Shown: positions 4,635 through 12,423 of the stretch, one piece after another
Layout: every line of letters starts with the position of its first letter
Numbering within the stretch: the stretch's first letter is position 1
From: a virus
DNA: 23,254 nt
Virus record (IMG/VR): IMGVR_UViG_3300027754_000456
Span: 1-23,254 of that record
Direction: 5' to 3' (one strand)
The notes under the pieces: generated by a model
What the model saw: the letters and a program-made list of their open reading frames with translations, nothing else
Told to the model about the DNA's origin: nothing
Database searches by the model: none
Made by a program: the position numbers and the translations under genes

Positions 4635-5534
4635 ATGAACATTCCAGAAAAACCTTTTTTTACACCGTCCGAGCTTATTCAGATACTAGGGGTTGATCCA
4701 AGTCACATTCATAACTTGATCTCAAATGGACAACTCTCCGTTGTAAAAATCGGGAAACTCTACTTGATCGAACGATCTTTGGTGGTTGAATTATTAACAC
4801 CATCCACTGTTATTCCTGCGGCTACAGTGCTGTTGCCGAAGCCGAAAATAAACCCCGAAACTTGGATGATGTCGGTGGTTGATTATTACAAAAAACTAGG
4901 TGTGGATCGTGCGTTTTTTACGAAGGGAACAGTTTTCAAGCTGATGAAAAAGGGGTTGGTATCTCAAACTAATCAGGGGGTTTCAAAGGGGATATCCGGA
5001 ACGGCGTATTCTGCGCTTTTGGCTATTCGTGATTTTTTTGGGGGGGAAACTGTTAAAGAGTTGGGCGGGGCTAAACTCACTAAAATCAAAATTAACTGCG
5101 CAACAATTTATTTGCAGACGATTTATTTGATTGAGTTTGTTAGGGAGAAAGGAACCCCCATCCCAGAGCCAGTCGTAACGGGGCCATCTTCGGCTGTTGG
5201 CGGGGTTCGACAGGATCAAGTTCAGCCAGTGGATCCTGCACTCGCTTGGTTGGGGAAGGTGGTTTTAGCGATTGTTGAAAATGGCGGGTTAGGTAAGGAT
5301 TTTTCAGCAACTGACATTCTGGAGCTTTGCAAAAAAAACAGCGTGGACATTCGCTCGATTTGTTCGATGAACCTTTTTGCAGGAATGCAGTCAATCGGCA
5401 AAATTTTGGCGCGGATATTCAGAGAAAAAAAACAGTTGGTTATTGAAAACCACATTGTTGAACGCACAGTTTACAGGGGCAAATCAAAGAATCGCCCACT
5501 AACCAAAATCTATACCGTAACCAAGCAGTCTTGA
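4635..5534 (+). CDS. MerR/excisionase-type HTH protein with C-terminal winged-helix-like domain
   Basis: In this 299-residue protein, residues about 8-54 (FFTPSELIQILGVDPSHIHN, LISNGQL, VVKIGKLYLIERSLVVELL) are a helix-turn-helix_17-type domain: recognition helix, then a two-stranded wing, as in excisionases and MerR-type regulators. A ~95-residue C-terminal region (LAWLGKVVLAIVENGGLGKD, FSATDILELCKK, SIGKILARIFREKKQLVIEN, then KIYTVTK) resembles the winged-helix modules that end phage replication proteins. It may be a regulator or an origin-binding initiator, since it lies near ssb and the hairpin-rich region; neither is proven. It is relatively A/T-rich with several homopolymers (T7G7 at 5033-5046, A8 at 5331-5338). 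The leader is A-rich (CCAAAAACTAAACTTAAA). Confidence 0.7.
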   Translation: MNIPEKPFFTPSELIQILGVDPSHIHNLISNGQLSVVKIGKLYLIERSLVVELLTPSTVIPAATVLLPKPKINPETWMMSVVDYYKKLGVDRAFFTKGTVFKLMKKGLVSQTNQGVSKGISGTAYSALLAIRDFFGGETVKELGGAKLTKIKINCATIYLQTIYLIEFVREKGTPIPEPVVTGPSSAVGGVRQDQVQPVDPALAWLGKVVLAIVENGGLGKDFSATDILELCKKNSVDIRSICSMNLFAGMQSIGKILARIFREKKQLVIENHIVERTVYRGKSKNRPLTKIYTVTKQS

Positions 5535-5643
5535 TTTTGTAAACAGGGCTACTTCACACACCCCCCCCCTAAGGAATCTATTTAAGGGCTTCGGGAGCTG
5601 GCAGGTGTCCAAAAGATACTTTCCTTGCTTGTAAATAATTAAA

Positions 5644-5655
5644 AAAACCGGTTTT
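5644..5655. promoter_or_regulatory. 12-bp palindrome AAAACCGGTTTT before the tandem paralogs
   Basis: The perfect palindrome AAAACCGGTTTT ends 4 bases before the ATG at 5660. It could be an operator or a small hairpin masking the start. The rest of the 5535-5659 gap holds a nine-C run (5561-5569) and no convincing promoter or terminator. Confidence 0.3.
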
Positions 5656-5659
5656 ACTA

Positions 5660-5923
5660 ATGAAAACGATGAAAACAGCGAGTTTAAGGCACCTTCGCCC
5701 AGATGTTTGGGAGTTTTTAGCGCGGGTTCCTTTGAAAGGCAAAGTTAGGGTTGACTCTTCTCTCGGGAAAATGCTTCGGAGCACAAAAAGCCGTGATGGC
5801 AAAGCTCTTATGGCTTGCGTCGAGGCTGGTTTGCTTTACTTTGTTGAGCACACCGACAACGACGACGCTTACGTCACTCGTGAAAAACCTCCTGAGTCCG
5901 ACCTTTTTAATTTAAACAAATGA
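5660..5923 (+). CDS. hypothetical protein, tandem paralog 1 (87 aa)
   Basis: This protein and the next are paralogs: both carry an N-terminal L-x-P-x(3)-E-x-L-x-x-VPLKGK-type segment (here DVWEFLARVPLKGKVRVD), a central helix followed by CVEAGLLYFVEHT, then YVTREKPPESDLF. The size and the strand after GLL suggest a small winged-helix or MarR-like fold, but no named family is recognised. The C-terminal ESDLF resembles the sliding-clamp binding pentapeptide (QLSLF/QLDLF type). The start is at 5660 with a second ATG three codons on. Its stop overlaps the ATG of the second copy (ATGA). The stop-start overlaps onward to 6183 indicate one transcription unit. Confidence 0.65.
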   Translation: MKTMKTASLRHLRPDVWEFLARVPLKGKVRVDSSLGKMLRSTKSRDGKALMACVEAGLLYFVEHTDNDDAYVTREKPPESDLFNLNK

Positions 5924-6186
5924 AAACCCTTCCCCCTGGTGCTTTGGAGTTGCTGGAAAAGGTTCCCCTAAAAGGAAAAATCAAACTTGCGGATGTGGTG
6001 GGTCTGACGCACTGGGTGAGCTACACTCGCGGGCGTAACATGCTACGGCTGTGCCTTGATCAAGGCCTGTTGCACGTTGTTCATGACCCAGCTACTGGTC
6101 GCTCGTTTGTCACACGGGAGAAACCCCAGGAGCCTTCCCTATTCGATGCGCTTGCCGAAAAAGGCATCGTTGCAAAATTCACATGA
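5920..6186 (+). CDS. hypothetical protein, tandem paralog 2 (88 aa)
   Basis: This is the second copy of the duplicated small protein: LPPGALELLEKVPLKGKIK, central MLRLCLDQGLLHVVHD, then FVTREKPQEPSLFDAL. It keeps VPLKGK, GLL, VTREKP and the terminal SLF of copy 1 while the middle has diverged, so duplication is not very recent. QEPSLF again looks like a beta-clamp binding motif. The ATG overlaps the stop of copy 1 (TGA at 5921-5923), and its own stop overlaps the next gene's ATG at 6183. The two may form a heterodimer or have split roles; no function is known. Confidence 0.65.
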   Translation: MKTLPPGALELLEKVPLKGKIKLADVVGLTHWVSYTRGRNMLRLCLDQGLLHVVHDPATGRSFVTREKPQEPSLFDALAEKGIVAKFT

Positions 6187-6752
6187 AACCACCTAAAACG
6201 CACCCCACAAATCCACGAATGCGCTGGATTATTCGCTACGGATCCGGCTCGTGGGAGGTCGAGCCTTGCAAGGGGAACGCCTTGCCGACACTCCCACAGG
6301 ATAACCAGAAGAAGAAGCACCTCATGAACGGATATCTTCACGACATCCCTGAGAGTGTGGCTGCTTACGATGCTTGTCGCTTGTGGCAGGCTGCAAAAGG
6401 GAAGCGGGTTCGAGAACAACGAAAACACGGCACCGACACCGTGTTGTTTAAAAAGTTTCGAGCTTTGGAATTGATCGCGGAACAAAACAAAGTTGAAAAG
6501 CAAAACGCGCGTTTCGTTGCGCTTGGGAAAAACAAACCAAAGCCAAGGATTGATCGGGGGCTGTCGTTGGACAAAAGAGCACCCGCTACAAGATACACTC
6601 CCGAGGTCCACGCTATCACAAAAAAAATCTATCTCGCTCGCAAATCTGCATTGACGACAAACAATTTAAAGCTGGCGGCTGAATGGGACGCGAAGGCGGT
6701 CAAGCTGATGTTTTTAAAAGATCGAATGTTGGTTGCATTGGCAAAGAAGTAA
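6183..6752 (+). CDS. hypothetical basic protein upstream of terminase (189 aa)
   Basis: This protein is not recognised. It is Lys/Arg-rich and mostly helical after residue 50 (SVAAYDACRLWQAAKGKRVR, LFKKFRALELIAEQNKVEKQ, VHAITKKIYLARKSAL, LAAEWDAKAVKLMFLKDR), with a Pro/Arg-rich stretch KNKPKPRIDRG in the middle. The ATG at 6183 overlaps the preceding stop (ATGA). Position directly before the terminase genes could mean a DNA-binding packaging or late-regulatory role, as for other small basic proteins there, but the sequence gives no motif to prove it. Confidence 0.6.
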   Translation: MKPPKTHPTNPRMRWIIRYGSGSWEVEPCKGNALPTLPQDNQKKKHLMNGYLHDIPESVAAYDACRLWQAAKGKRVREQRKHGTDTVLFKKFRALELIAEQNKVEKQNARFVALGKNKPKPRIDRGLSLDKRAPATRYTPEVHAITKKIYLARKSALTTNNLKLAAEWDAKAVKLMFLKDRMLVALAKK

Positions 6753-6756
6753 AATA

Positions 6757-7278
6757 ATGCCCAAGATTAAAAAGCAATCGGCTTCCGCTTCGTTGCCTCC
6801 ACAGAATCCAGAGCGCAAAACTTTGGACGGCGTAGAATTGACCGGCACAGTTTACGACAACCCCGCTTTCGCTGCGGTTGGCTTTGGGATTTCAAAAGCT
6901 CAGATCCTTTGGGCACGGAAACAAGGTGCGCCTGGGTTTGCTCAAGGTCGGATCCATCACGACTTGCTATTGCCTTGGCTTCGCGAAAACGAAGCGAAGC
7001 TGTTTGACGACGAGTTGGACAAAAACGCTTGGGAATGCCGACGGTTACGCCTTCAGTGCCAAGCGATCGAGGATGAGAATGAGCGGATTCGTGAAGGATT
7101 TGTTACAAAAGAAGTTTTTGAAAACATGAAAAAGGAGATCGTGGCGGCTTTTACGATGCAAGTTTACTCGATCCCTTCGTGGCTTTCGATTGATGTTGCC
7201 GGCAATGCGCCGCATGAGACTGAAAGAAAAATGGTGGCGGCTTTTGATTCGATGATGGCGAAGCTTTCCGAGGGATGA
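6757..7278 (+). CDS. terminase small subunit (Nu1-like)
   Basis: The product has about 173 residues. The first part (after a polar N-terminus) has a winged-HTH pattern, FGISKAQILWARKQGAPGF then GRIHHDLLLPWLRE, like the DNA-binding domain of lambda Nu1-type small terminases. It continues into a charged helix (ECRRLRLQCQAIEDENERIR) for oligomerisation and large-subunit contact. It would recognise the packaging site and hand DNA to the large subunit. The ATG at 6757 is preferred; the frame extends eight codons upstream to a TTG inside the previous gene. Its stop overlaps the ATG of the large terminase (ATGA at 7275), which supports the pairing. Confidence 0.72.
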   Translation: MPKIKKQSASASLPPQNPERKTLDGVELTGTVYDNPAFAAVGFGISKAQILWARKQGAPGFAQGRIHHDLLLPWLRENEAKLFDDELDKNAWECRRLRLQCQAIEDENERIREGFVTKEVFENMKKEIVAAFTMQVYSIPSWLSIDVAGNAPHETERKMVAAFDSMMAKLSEG

Positions 7279-8990
7279 ACTGGCGAAAATACATCAAGCT
7301 GAAAAGCCGTGAGCCAATCTGGCGGTGGCTTGAACAGTTTTTATTTTTAAAAGGATCTCCTCACGGAAATAAGTTTCGGGCGGATTTGACTCCGTGGCTG
7401 AAAGAGCCGTTGTCAGAATTTGGCGACAATAAGAACCGAGAGATCACCTGCCAATGCTGCGTTCAAGGCGGCAAAACTACAGTGCTCCACGGGGCTGCTG
7501 TGTGGGCTATCTCTCAGGATTGCTCGACCATGTTCATCACGATGCAGACCGACGACGACGCTCGGGATTTTGCAAAGGAGCGGCTGAACCCCTCATTCGA
7601 CAAACTTGGCGTGGAGCAGATCGACTTTCCAAAGGAACGAACGCGGAGGGCAACTTGTTACATCTCCCTCCCTAACGGGTTCCTTTTGGTTCAGGGCGCG
7701 AACGAAAACAATTTACAAAGCAAGTCCGTCCGCTGGATCCTAAACGACGAGGTTTACCGATGGAAGCCAGGGCTGTTGGATGAAGCTCGAAAGCGGGGGA
7801 CAAGGTTCTGGAATCGGCGGATCCTGAATTGCTCAACTGCTGGCGATGCCGGTGATGACCTAGACCGAGCGTTTAAAGCTGGGGATCAGAGGATCTGGCA
7901 CCTACGTTGTCCGGCTTGCGACAAGCTGACACGCCCGCAGTGGGCAAGGATCAAGTGGGACAAGGAAGCTTGTCTTGTGGATGGCGAGTGGGACTACCTT
8001 AAGTTGAGGGACGGGGCGCAATACGAGTGCGAGCACTGCGCGGCACGCTACTTTCACACTCCTGAAACTCATCACCTGCTCAATTTAAGGGGTGAATTTG
8101 TGGCAACCAACCCGAGGCCGTCACCGCAAACGATCTCTTTTCAGTGGAACGCGCTGTGCCTTGCGCCTTCCGAGGTCTCGTGGGGTGAGCTGGCGGTTGA
8201 ATGGGTGAAAGCTGATGAGGAGTGGCGGCGGGGAAACGAGTTTCCACGCAAGGAGTTCATCACAAAACGGCTTGCGGAATCGTGGTCGAACGAGGTTTTA
8301 ACCCTAGAAGTTGACCTGCCAAAGTTGGAGGAGTCGAGCTGGGAAGGGGAGAAAGCGCGGTTCCTCACAATCGACGTCCAAGAGGATCACTTCTGGGCGA
8401 TTGTTCAGGGCTGGAACGCGGCGGGCGACGACTACATCCACTACGCGGATCGGTTGCTGACGTTTTCAAACCTTCGGGAGCTTCAAGAAACTTGGAATAT
8501 TCCTAGCTCATGCGTTTTTATTGATTCAGGGCATGACGCGCGGCGAGTTTATGCAGCCTGTGTGGATTACGGGTGGACGGCGTTCAAAGGTGAGGATGTC
8601 GCGACGATGCGGGTTTCAACAAAGGAAGGTTTTAAAAATTCCTTCTACTCGTGGCCACCAGGCAAAGGAGATCCGAACCTAGGCAAGACCTATCAAGGGC
8701 GCGGCGGCGTTTGCGCTTTGATTCGATGGGCCAAACGTGGCGTGCTGGACATTGCAGGCAACAGGCGAGATGCCCGAGGTGGAAAACAAAAGTGCTTTGT
8801 CTCTCCCACGGTCGGAGAACAGTTTCAAAAACAAATGTTCAGCGAGCAGCCACGAATTGAGCGCGACAAACGCGGGCGCGAGTTCCGGCGGTGGCATCGG
8901 ATTGGATCCAGACCGAATCACTTGTGGGACTGCTACTGCATGGGTGTAGTCGGTGCCTGCATGACAAGTTTTATTGGTGGCAAGGAATAG
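7275..8990 (+). CDS. terminase large subunit, lambda GpA family
   Basis: This 571-residue motor and nuclease cuts concatemers and pumps DNA into the prohead. The Walker-A-like VQGGKTTV is at about residues 63-70 and Walker B RWILNDEV at 153-160 (D158, E159). Cys pairs at 212/215 and 252/255 form a probable zinc site as in GpA proteins. The C-terminal nuclease shows acidic candidates D367 (FLTIDVQED), D417 (VFIDSGHD) and D552 (HLWDCY). Length and layout fit GpA (PF05876-type) terminases, which usually make cohesive ends, so cos packaging is likely but not shown here. It is preceded with overlap by the small subunit. Confidence 0.92.
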   Translation: MNWRKYIKLKSREPIWRWLEQFLFLKGSPHGNKFRADLTPWLKEPLSEFGDNKNREITCQCCVQGGKTTVLHGAAVWAISQDCSTMFITMQTDDDARDFAKERLNPSFDKLGVEQIDFPKERTRRATCYISLPNGFLLVQGANENNLQSKSVRWILNDEVYRWKPGLLDEARKRGTRFWNRRILNCSTAGDAGDDLDRAFKAGDQRIWHLRCPACDKLTRPQWARIKWDKEACLVDGEWDYLKLRDGAQYECEHCAARYFHTPETHHLLNLRGEFVATNPRPSPQTISFQWNALCLAPSEVSWGELAVEWVKADEEWRRGNEFPRKEFITKRLAESWSNEVLTLEVDLPKLEESSWEGEKARFLTIDVQEDHFWAIVQGWNAAGDDYIHYADRLLTFSNLRELQETWNIPSSCVFIDSGHDARRVYAACVDYGWTAFKGEDVATMRVSTKEGFKNSFYSWPPGKGDPNLGKTYQGRGGVCALIRWAKRGVLDIAGNRRDARGGKQKCFVSPTVGEQFQKQMFSEQPRIERDKRGREFRRWHRIGSRPNHLWDCYCMGVVGACMTSFIGGKE

Positions 8991-8994
8991 TCTG

Positions 8995-9009
8995 ATTTGA
9001 TTTCACCCC
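8995..9009 (+). repeat. 15-base repeat before a gene start, copy 1
   Basis: ATTTGATTTCACCCC lies just after the terminase stop and ends 8 bases before the ATG at 9018. An identical 15-mer precedes the ATG at 11545, and ATTTGATTTCA occurs before ssb (3380-3390). The purpose is unknown; it is neither a Shine-Dalgarno nor a good -35. Confidence 0.5.
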
Positions 9010-9017
9010 AAGGGTAG

Positions 9018-9260
9018 ATGGCCCTAGGATTATTTGTTTCATTTTCAAACGCGCAGTTGATCGAGATGCGCGACTCGGCGCAGCTGCAAATGATCGACGG
9101 CAAAAACCGCGTTATCACCGGCGCAGGGAGCGGAGATGTAAATTCTCAAAAGGCTTGGCAACTTGAACCTGCGGTTTTCTGGGAGGAACTCAACTGGGCA
9201 CTGATGCGCTCCGGCTCTCTCACCCGTAAAGTAACTCGCACAACCCCCCGCTACGTATGA
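9018..9260 (+). CDS. gpW-like head-tail joining protein candidate (80 aa)
   Basis: The small protein between large terminase and portal sits in the position of lambda W. It has a helical N-terminus (AQLIEMRDSAQLQMIDGKNR), a turn with VITGAGSGDV, then a second helix (PAVFWEELNWALMRS) and a basic, Thr/Arg-rich tail TRKVTRTTPRYV. That helix-strand-helix plus basic tail is the gpW/DUF6148-type pattern; such proteins plug the connector after packaging. The match is by size, order and fold pattern. The start is preceded by the ATTTGATTTCACCCC repeat. The gene overlaps the portal start by four bases. Confidence 0.65.
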   Translation: MALGLFVSFSNAQLIEMRDSAQLQMIDGKNRVITGAGSGDVNSQKAWQLEPAVFWEELNWALMRSGSLTRKVTRTTPRYV

Positions 9261-10783
9261 GTACAACCCACAAAATCAACATGCGGCGGGGCATAGAGCA
9301 GGACTACAGAGCCTCGGATAACATTTGGAACACCTCGGGGCTGACGGCTGACTCGATGCGCCCTAGGCGAACGGTGACGGCTGTGGACGGATCCACAAAG
9401 CTGGCAATCACCCCAAACGATTTTCAAAAGACGCTTAGTCTTTCGCGGCAATTGTTCGCTCGGGTCACGGAAGTTTCAGGGGCGTTGCTTCAGAAAAACA
9501 ACTACGTGATCGGGGACAGTTGGGAGCCTCGGTTCGACGGCGCGGATCAAGAGTGGGGTCGGGAGGCAGAGGATTATTTAGAGCGATGGTTCAAAGTTTG
9601 CAACTTGCGGGGCGAGCCGTTCGATTGGACAACGTCTCTTTATGTAGACTCGCTCTCGATTGATCGGGACGGCGACGCGGCAATGATTCTTGCGGTGGTG
9701 GATGGTGAGCCGAGGTTGCAATTTGTTGCGGCTCATCAAATCGGGTCGCGCTCGATTGCCGTTACAAATAAGGACGGGACAAGCACGGTCAACGGCGGAA
9801 GATTTTCCGGTGCGAAAATTTACAACGGCGCAATCTTTGGGAAGCATCAAAACGTCATTGGCTACAATATCCTCGGCGAAACTTCAAAAGAGGATCAACA
9901 AGTCGGCGTTGAAAGTTGCCAGCTACTTTACGAACCCGAGTGGTCGGATCAGGGGAGAGGCATTCCACGGCTTGCATCGTCGATACTGAATTGGATGGAC
10001 TATGAAGACATCCACCACTTCCTAAAGAAGCAGGTCAAACTCGATTCATCACAGGGCATTCTCCACTACAACGAAACCGGAGAGGCTGCTACCGAATCCG
10101 ACTTCATTCTTGGGCGTGACTCTGCCAGCGTCAATCAAGACGTCAAAGTTGAGCAATTGCAAGGCTCTGAGATTATGTATTTTAAGGCTTCCGGCGGGGG
10201 CAAGATTGAGCCTTTCCGTTCGGATCGTCCTAGTCCAAACGTGGACGCTTTCACGATGCGCCTTGTCAGGGGTTGCCTTCAGTCGATGGGTTGGTTCTTT
10301 GAAATTTACGATCCTTCAAAGGTCGGCGGATCCTCTACCCGCCTCATCCAAGACATGGCCAGAAGCTCGATTCGATCGAAGCAGAGGCTCGTGCAGCGTC
10401 GGGCTATGCGTGCCGTAGCCCACGCTCTTGGGGTGGCTATGGAAAGCGGGGCACTCCGTCAAAACGACAACGTGGATTGGCTGCGCTGGAGCTTTACGCT
10501 CCCCTCTCGCATCACCGTTGACGCTCATTACGATGATGAAACTTCCATGAACCGGATCAAGTTGGGTGCTGGCACCTACGCTGAGTTCTTCGGGGAGAAG
10601 GGGAAATGGTGGGAGGATGAGGTTCGGCAACGGATTAAAGAGCAGGCTTTCTTCATTGCAGAATGCGCACGCCAAGGGGTGGACGTGGATCAAGTGCAGC
10701 TGCTAACGCCTAACGGAATGCCTAAAGACATTGGCACACCCGCACCTGAACCAGCACCGGAACCCACAACGACCGGATTATGA
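9257..10783 (+). CDS. portal protein, lambda family
   Basis: This 508-residue protein forms the dodecameric ring at the head vertex through which DNA enters and leaves. The N-terminal arm (YRASDNIWNTSGLTADSMRP), the central FVAAHQIG region and the helical stretch around residues 355-385 (SSTRLIQDMARSSIRSKQRL) are typical of lambda-type portals (PF05136). The C-terminus is Pro/Glu-rich (GTPAPEPAPEPTTTGL). The gene order terminase, W-like, portal, S49 protease reproduces that of lambda. The ATG overlaps the previous stop, and its own stop overlaps the protease ATG (ATGA), implying translational coupling. Confidence 0.92.
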   Translation: MSTTHKINMRRGIEQDYRASDNIWNTSGLTADSMRPRRTVTAVDGSTKLAITPNDFQKTLSLSRQLFARVTEVSGALLQKNNYVIGDSWEPRFDGADQEWGREAEDYLERWFKVCNLRGEPFDWTTSLYVDSLSIDRDGDAAMILAVVDGEPRLQFVAAHQIGSRSIAVTNKDGTSTVNGGRFSGAKIYNGAIFGKHQNVIGYNILGETSKEDQQVGVESCQLLYEPEWSDQGRGIPRLASSILNWMDYEDIHHFLKKQVKLDSSQGILHYNETGEAATESDFILGRDSASVNQDVKVEQLQGSEIMYFKASGGGKIEPFRSDRPSPNVDAFTMRLVRGCLQSMGWFFEIYDPSKVGGSSTRLIQDMARSSIRSKQRLVQRRAMRAVAHALGVAMESGALRQNDNVDWLRWSFTLPSRITVDAHYDDETSMNRIKLGAGTYAEFFGEKGKWWEDEVRQRIKEQAFFIAECARQGVDVDQVQLLTPNGMPKDIGTPAPEPAPEPTTTGL

Positions 10784-11526
10784 ACCTCGCTGAATTTCTC
10801 AAATCGAATTACGACCCGCTCGCGCTCGATCTTCAAAAGCATTTGCGGGCACAGGTGTTTTCCCTCGGGGGCACGGCACAGGCACCGGATAAAGTGCCTG
10901 GCGTTCGCGTGATCAGAGTCAACGGCTTCATCGGTCAAGGCGCAGGGTTCGAGTCTGACATCAACGAGATCTCAAAAGAGATCGACGCGGCGGTGGCTGA
11001 TGATTCGGTGCGCACGATTGCTTTTATTTACAACTCGGCGGGGGGTGTTGCCGGTGGTGTGCCTGAACTTGCGGAAAAGATCCGAGGAATCACAAAGCCA
11101 AAATACGCTTTTGCTGCGGGACTCGCAGCCAGCGCGGCTTATTGGTTGGCGGCTGCGGCGGATCAAGTTTTTACAACGCGAACCGCAGAGGTTGGATCCG
11201 TTGGCGTGTATCTTGCAATTCTCGACGAAACTCAAGCTCTTGCCAACGCGGGGGTCAAAGTGGAGCTGTTCACCTCGGGGGCACTCAAGGGGATTGGTCA
11301 CGTTGGCGTTGCAATCACCGAGGATCAACGGGCATTCCTTCAGGCGCGGGTTGATTCACTCGCGGCAATGTTTAAATCAGACGTTCAGCGGTTCAGGGGT
11401 GGTGTTCTGGATCAGGTTTTGCAGGGGCAAACACTCCTCGGAGCTGACGCGGTCAACGCTAATCTGGCTGACGGATTGCTTGCGGACGAAGCTGCATTTC
11501 TCCGCCTAATTTCAAGTCCAATTTGA
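10780..11526 (+). CDS. S49-family capsid maturation protease
   Basis: The 248-residue SppA/ClpP-fold protease would remove scaffold and trim capsid or portal proteins during head maturation, as lambda C does. The conserved features are VIRVNGFIGQG, FIYNSAGGVAGG (oxyanion region), FAAGLAASAAYWLA with the nucleophile Ser118, EVGSVGVYLAI, and SGALKGIG with Lys170 as general base: the Ser-Lys dyad of S49 enzymes. No signal peptide is present, in keeping with a phage protein. In lambda the scaffold is an internal in-frame product of C; here a separate coiled-coil gene follows instead. Confidence 0.9.
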   Translation: MNLAEFLKSNYDPLALDLQKHLRAQVFSLGGTAQAPDKVPGVRVIRVNGFIGQGAGFESDINEISKEIDAAVADDSVRTIAFIYNSAGGVAGGVPELAEKIRGITKPKYAFAAGLAASAAYWLAAAADQVFTTRTAEVGSVGVYLAILDETQALANAGVKVELFTSGALKGIGHVGVAITEDQRAFLQARVDSLAAMFKSDVQRFRGGVLDQVLQGQTLLGADAVNANLADGLLADEAAFLRLISSPI

Positions 11527-11535
11527 TTTCACCCC
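11521..11535 (+). repeat. 15-base repeat before a gene start, copy 2
   Basis: This ATTTGATTTCACCCC is identical to 8995-9009. It overlaps the stop codon of the protease gene and ends 9 bases before the ATG at 11545. The following TATTAT would be a fair -10 but has no matching -35. Confidence 0.5.
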
Positions 11536-11544
11536 TATTATAGA

Positions 11545-12030
11545 ATGACGACATTACCTCAATTCATCGAAGCTGGAATGAGTTTCTTCCGTGCAAAAGC
11601 GGCGGCGGAGCCTCTCCCTTCACCGGCAACATCACCCGCTACAGAACTTGCGGCAACACCCGAGGAGATGCAGGCGGAAATTGACTTGCTCAAATCGCAA
11701 GTCGAAAACTTGACGAATGAAAATGCACTTTTGAAAGCTGAAAACGACAAGCTTAAATCCGACCTCGGACAAAAAGCAGCTGCGTTTTCAGATCTTGAAA
11801 GCAATTTCGTGAGTGCAGGGCGGCAAACTGCGCAAGCTCTCGCCTCGGTTGCGGTGGCACCTGTCGCGGTTTCGGCGACTCCAACAAACGCGGTCAAAGG
11901 TTTCGTTGAGTTGGTTCATGAACGAATTGAAAGCGGAAAAACCAAGGCTGAATCAATCGGCTTTTGCATTAAAAATCATCCTGCGGAATATCTTTTAGCA
12001 CGTCAAAACGGCGGGCTGGGAAAAATTTAA
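11545..12030 (+). CDS. scaffold-like coiled-coil protein (161 aa)
   Basis: Between the protease and capsid genes, this protein has an Ala/Pro-rich N-terminus, then a coiled coil at about residues 35-95 (EIDLLKSQVENLTNENALLK, then AENDKLKSDLGQ) and a small C-terminal helical domain (FVELVHERIESGKTKAESIG, CIKNHPAEYLLARQ). Phage scaffolds are typically coiled-coil, charged and encoded just here, so a prohead scaffold is the best reading; a head accessory protein is the alternative. Unlike lambda Nu3, it is not nested in the protease gene. No enzymatic motif is seen. Confidence 0.6.
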   Translation: MTTLPQFIEAGMSFFRAKAAAEPLPSPATSPATELAATPEEMQAEIDLLKSQVENLTNENALLKAENDKLKSDLGQKAAAFSDLESNFVSAGRQTAQALASVAVAPVAVSATPTNAVKGFVELVHERIESGKTKAESIGFCIKNHPAEYLLARQNGGLGKI

Positions 12031-12043
12031 CAAGTGGAAAAAT

Positions 12044-12400
12044 ATGGCATCAAATAACGATACGGGTTTTGCAACTTTCACCGCTACGGCGGTGGCAATC
12101 GCGGCTTACACCCGCGTCAAAGTAGACAGCGCGGGACTCATTTCAGTTTCAGGCGCAGCGGCTGACTCAATCGGCGTTGCAATGGAAGACATTGCTGCGA
12201 GTGGAACTGGCGAGGTCAAACTGTGGGGGGCTCCGGGTACATTCTTCTGCACGGCCGCTGGCGCGGTTGCACGGGGCGCGGCTCTGTTTTCAATCGCTGC
12301 GGGGTTGGTAGATGACGCGGGAGTGACCGGCATTCCTTTGGTTTCATTGGACGCAGCTGCTGCGGCTGGCGACATCATCGAATGCGCTCGCACAATTTAA
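12044..12400 (+). CDS. capsid decoration-like protein (118 aa)
   Basis: This small Ala/Gly/Val-rich beta protein lies directly upstream of the major capsid gene, where lambda D and DUF2190-type proteins are encoded. The pattern AVAIAAYTRVKVDSAGLISV, SIGVAMEDIAASGTGEVKLW, GAPGTFFCTAAGAVARGAAL fits the DUF2190-like fold (capsid-stabilising proteins with conserved initial and final beta hairpins). It probably decorates the expanded shell. The exact family is uncertain. A GTGGAAAAAT leader precedes the ATG. Confidence 0.65.
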   Translation: MASNNDTGFATFTATAVAIAAYTRVKVDSAGLISVSGAAADSIGVAMEDIAASGTGEVKLWGAPGTFFCTAAGAVARGAALFSIAAGLVDDAGVTGIPLVSLDAAAAAGDIIECARTI

Positions 12401-12423
12401 CTTTTAAAAAGGAATAAAATTTT

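Noticed and set aside
8995-9009. TTGATT in the 15-base repeat as a -35 element
   Set aside because: No -10-like hexamer lies 16-18 bases downstream in either copy; the expected place is inside the next gene.
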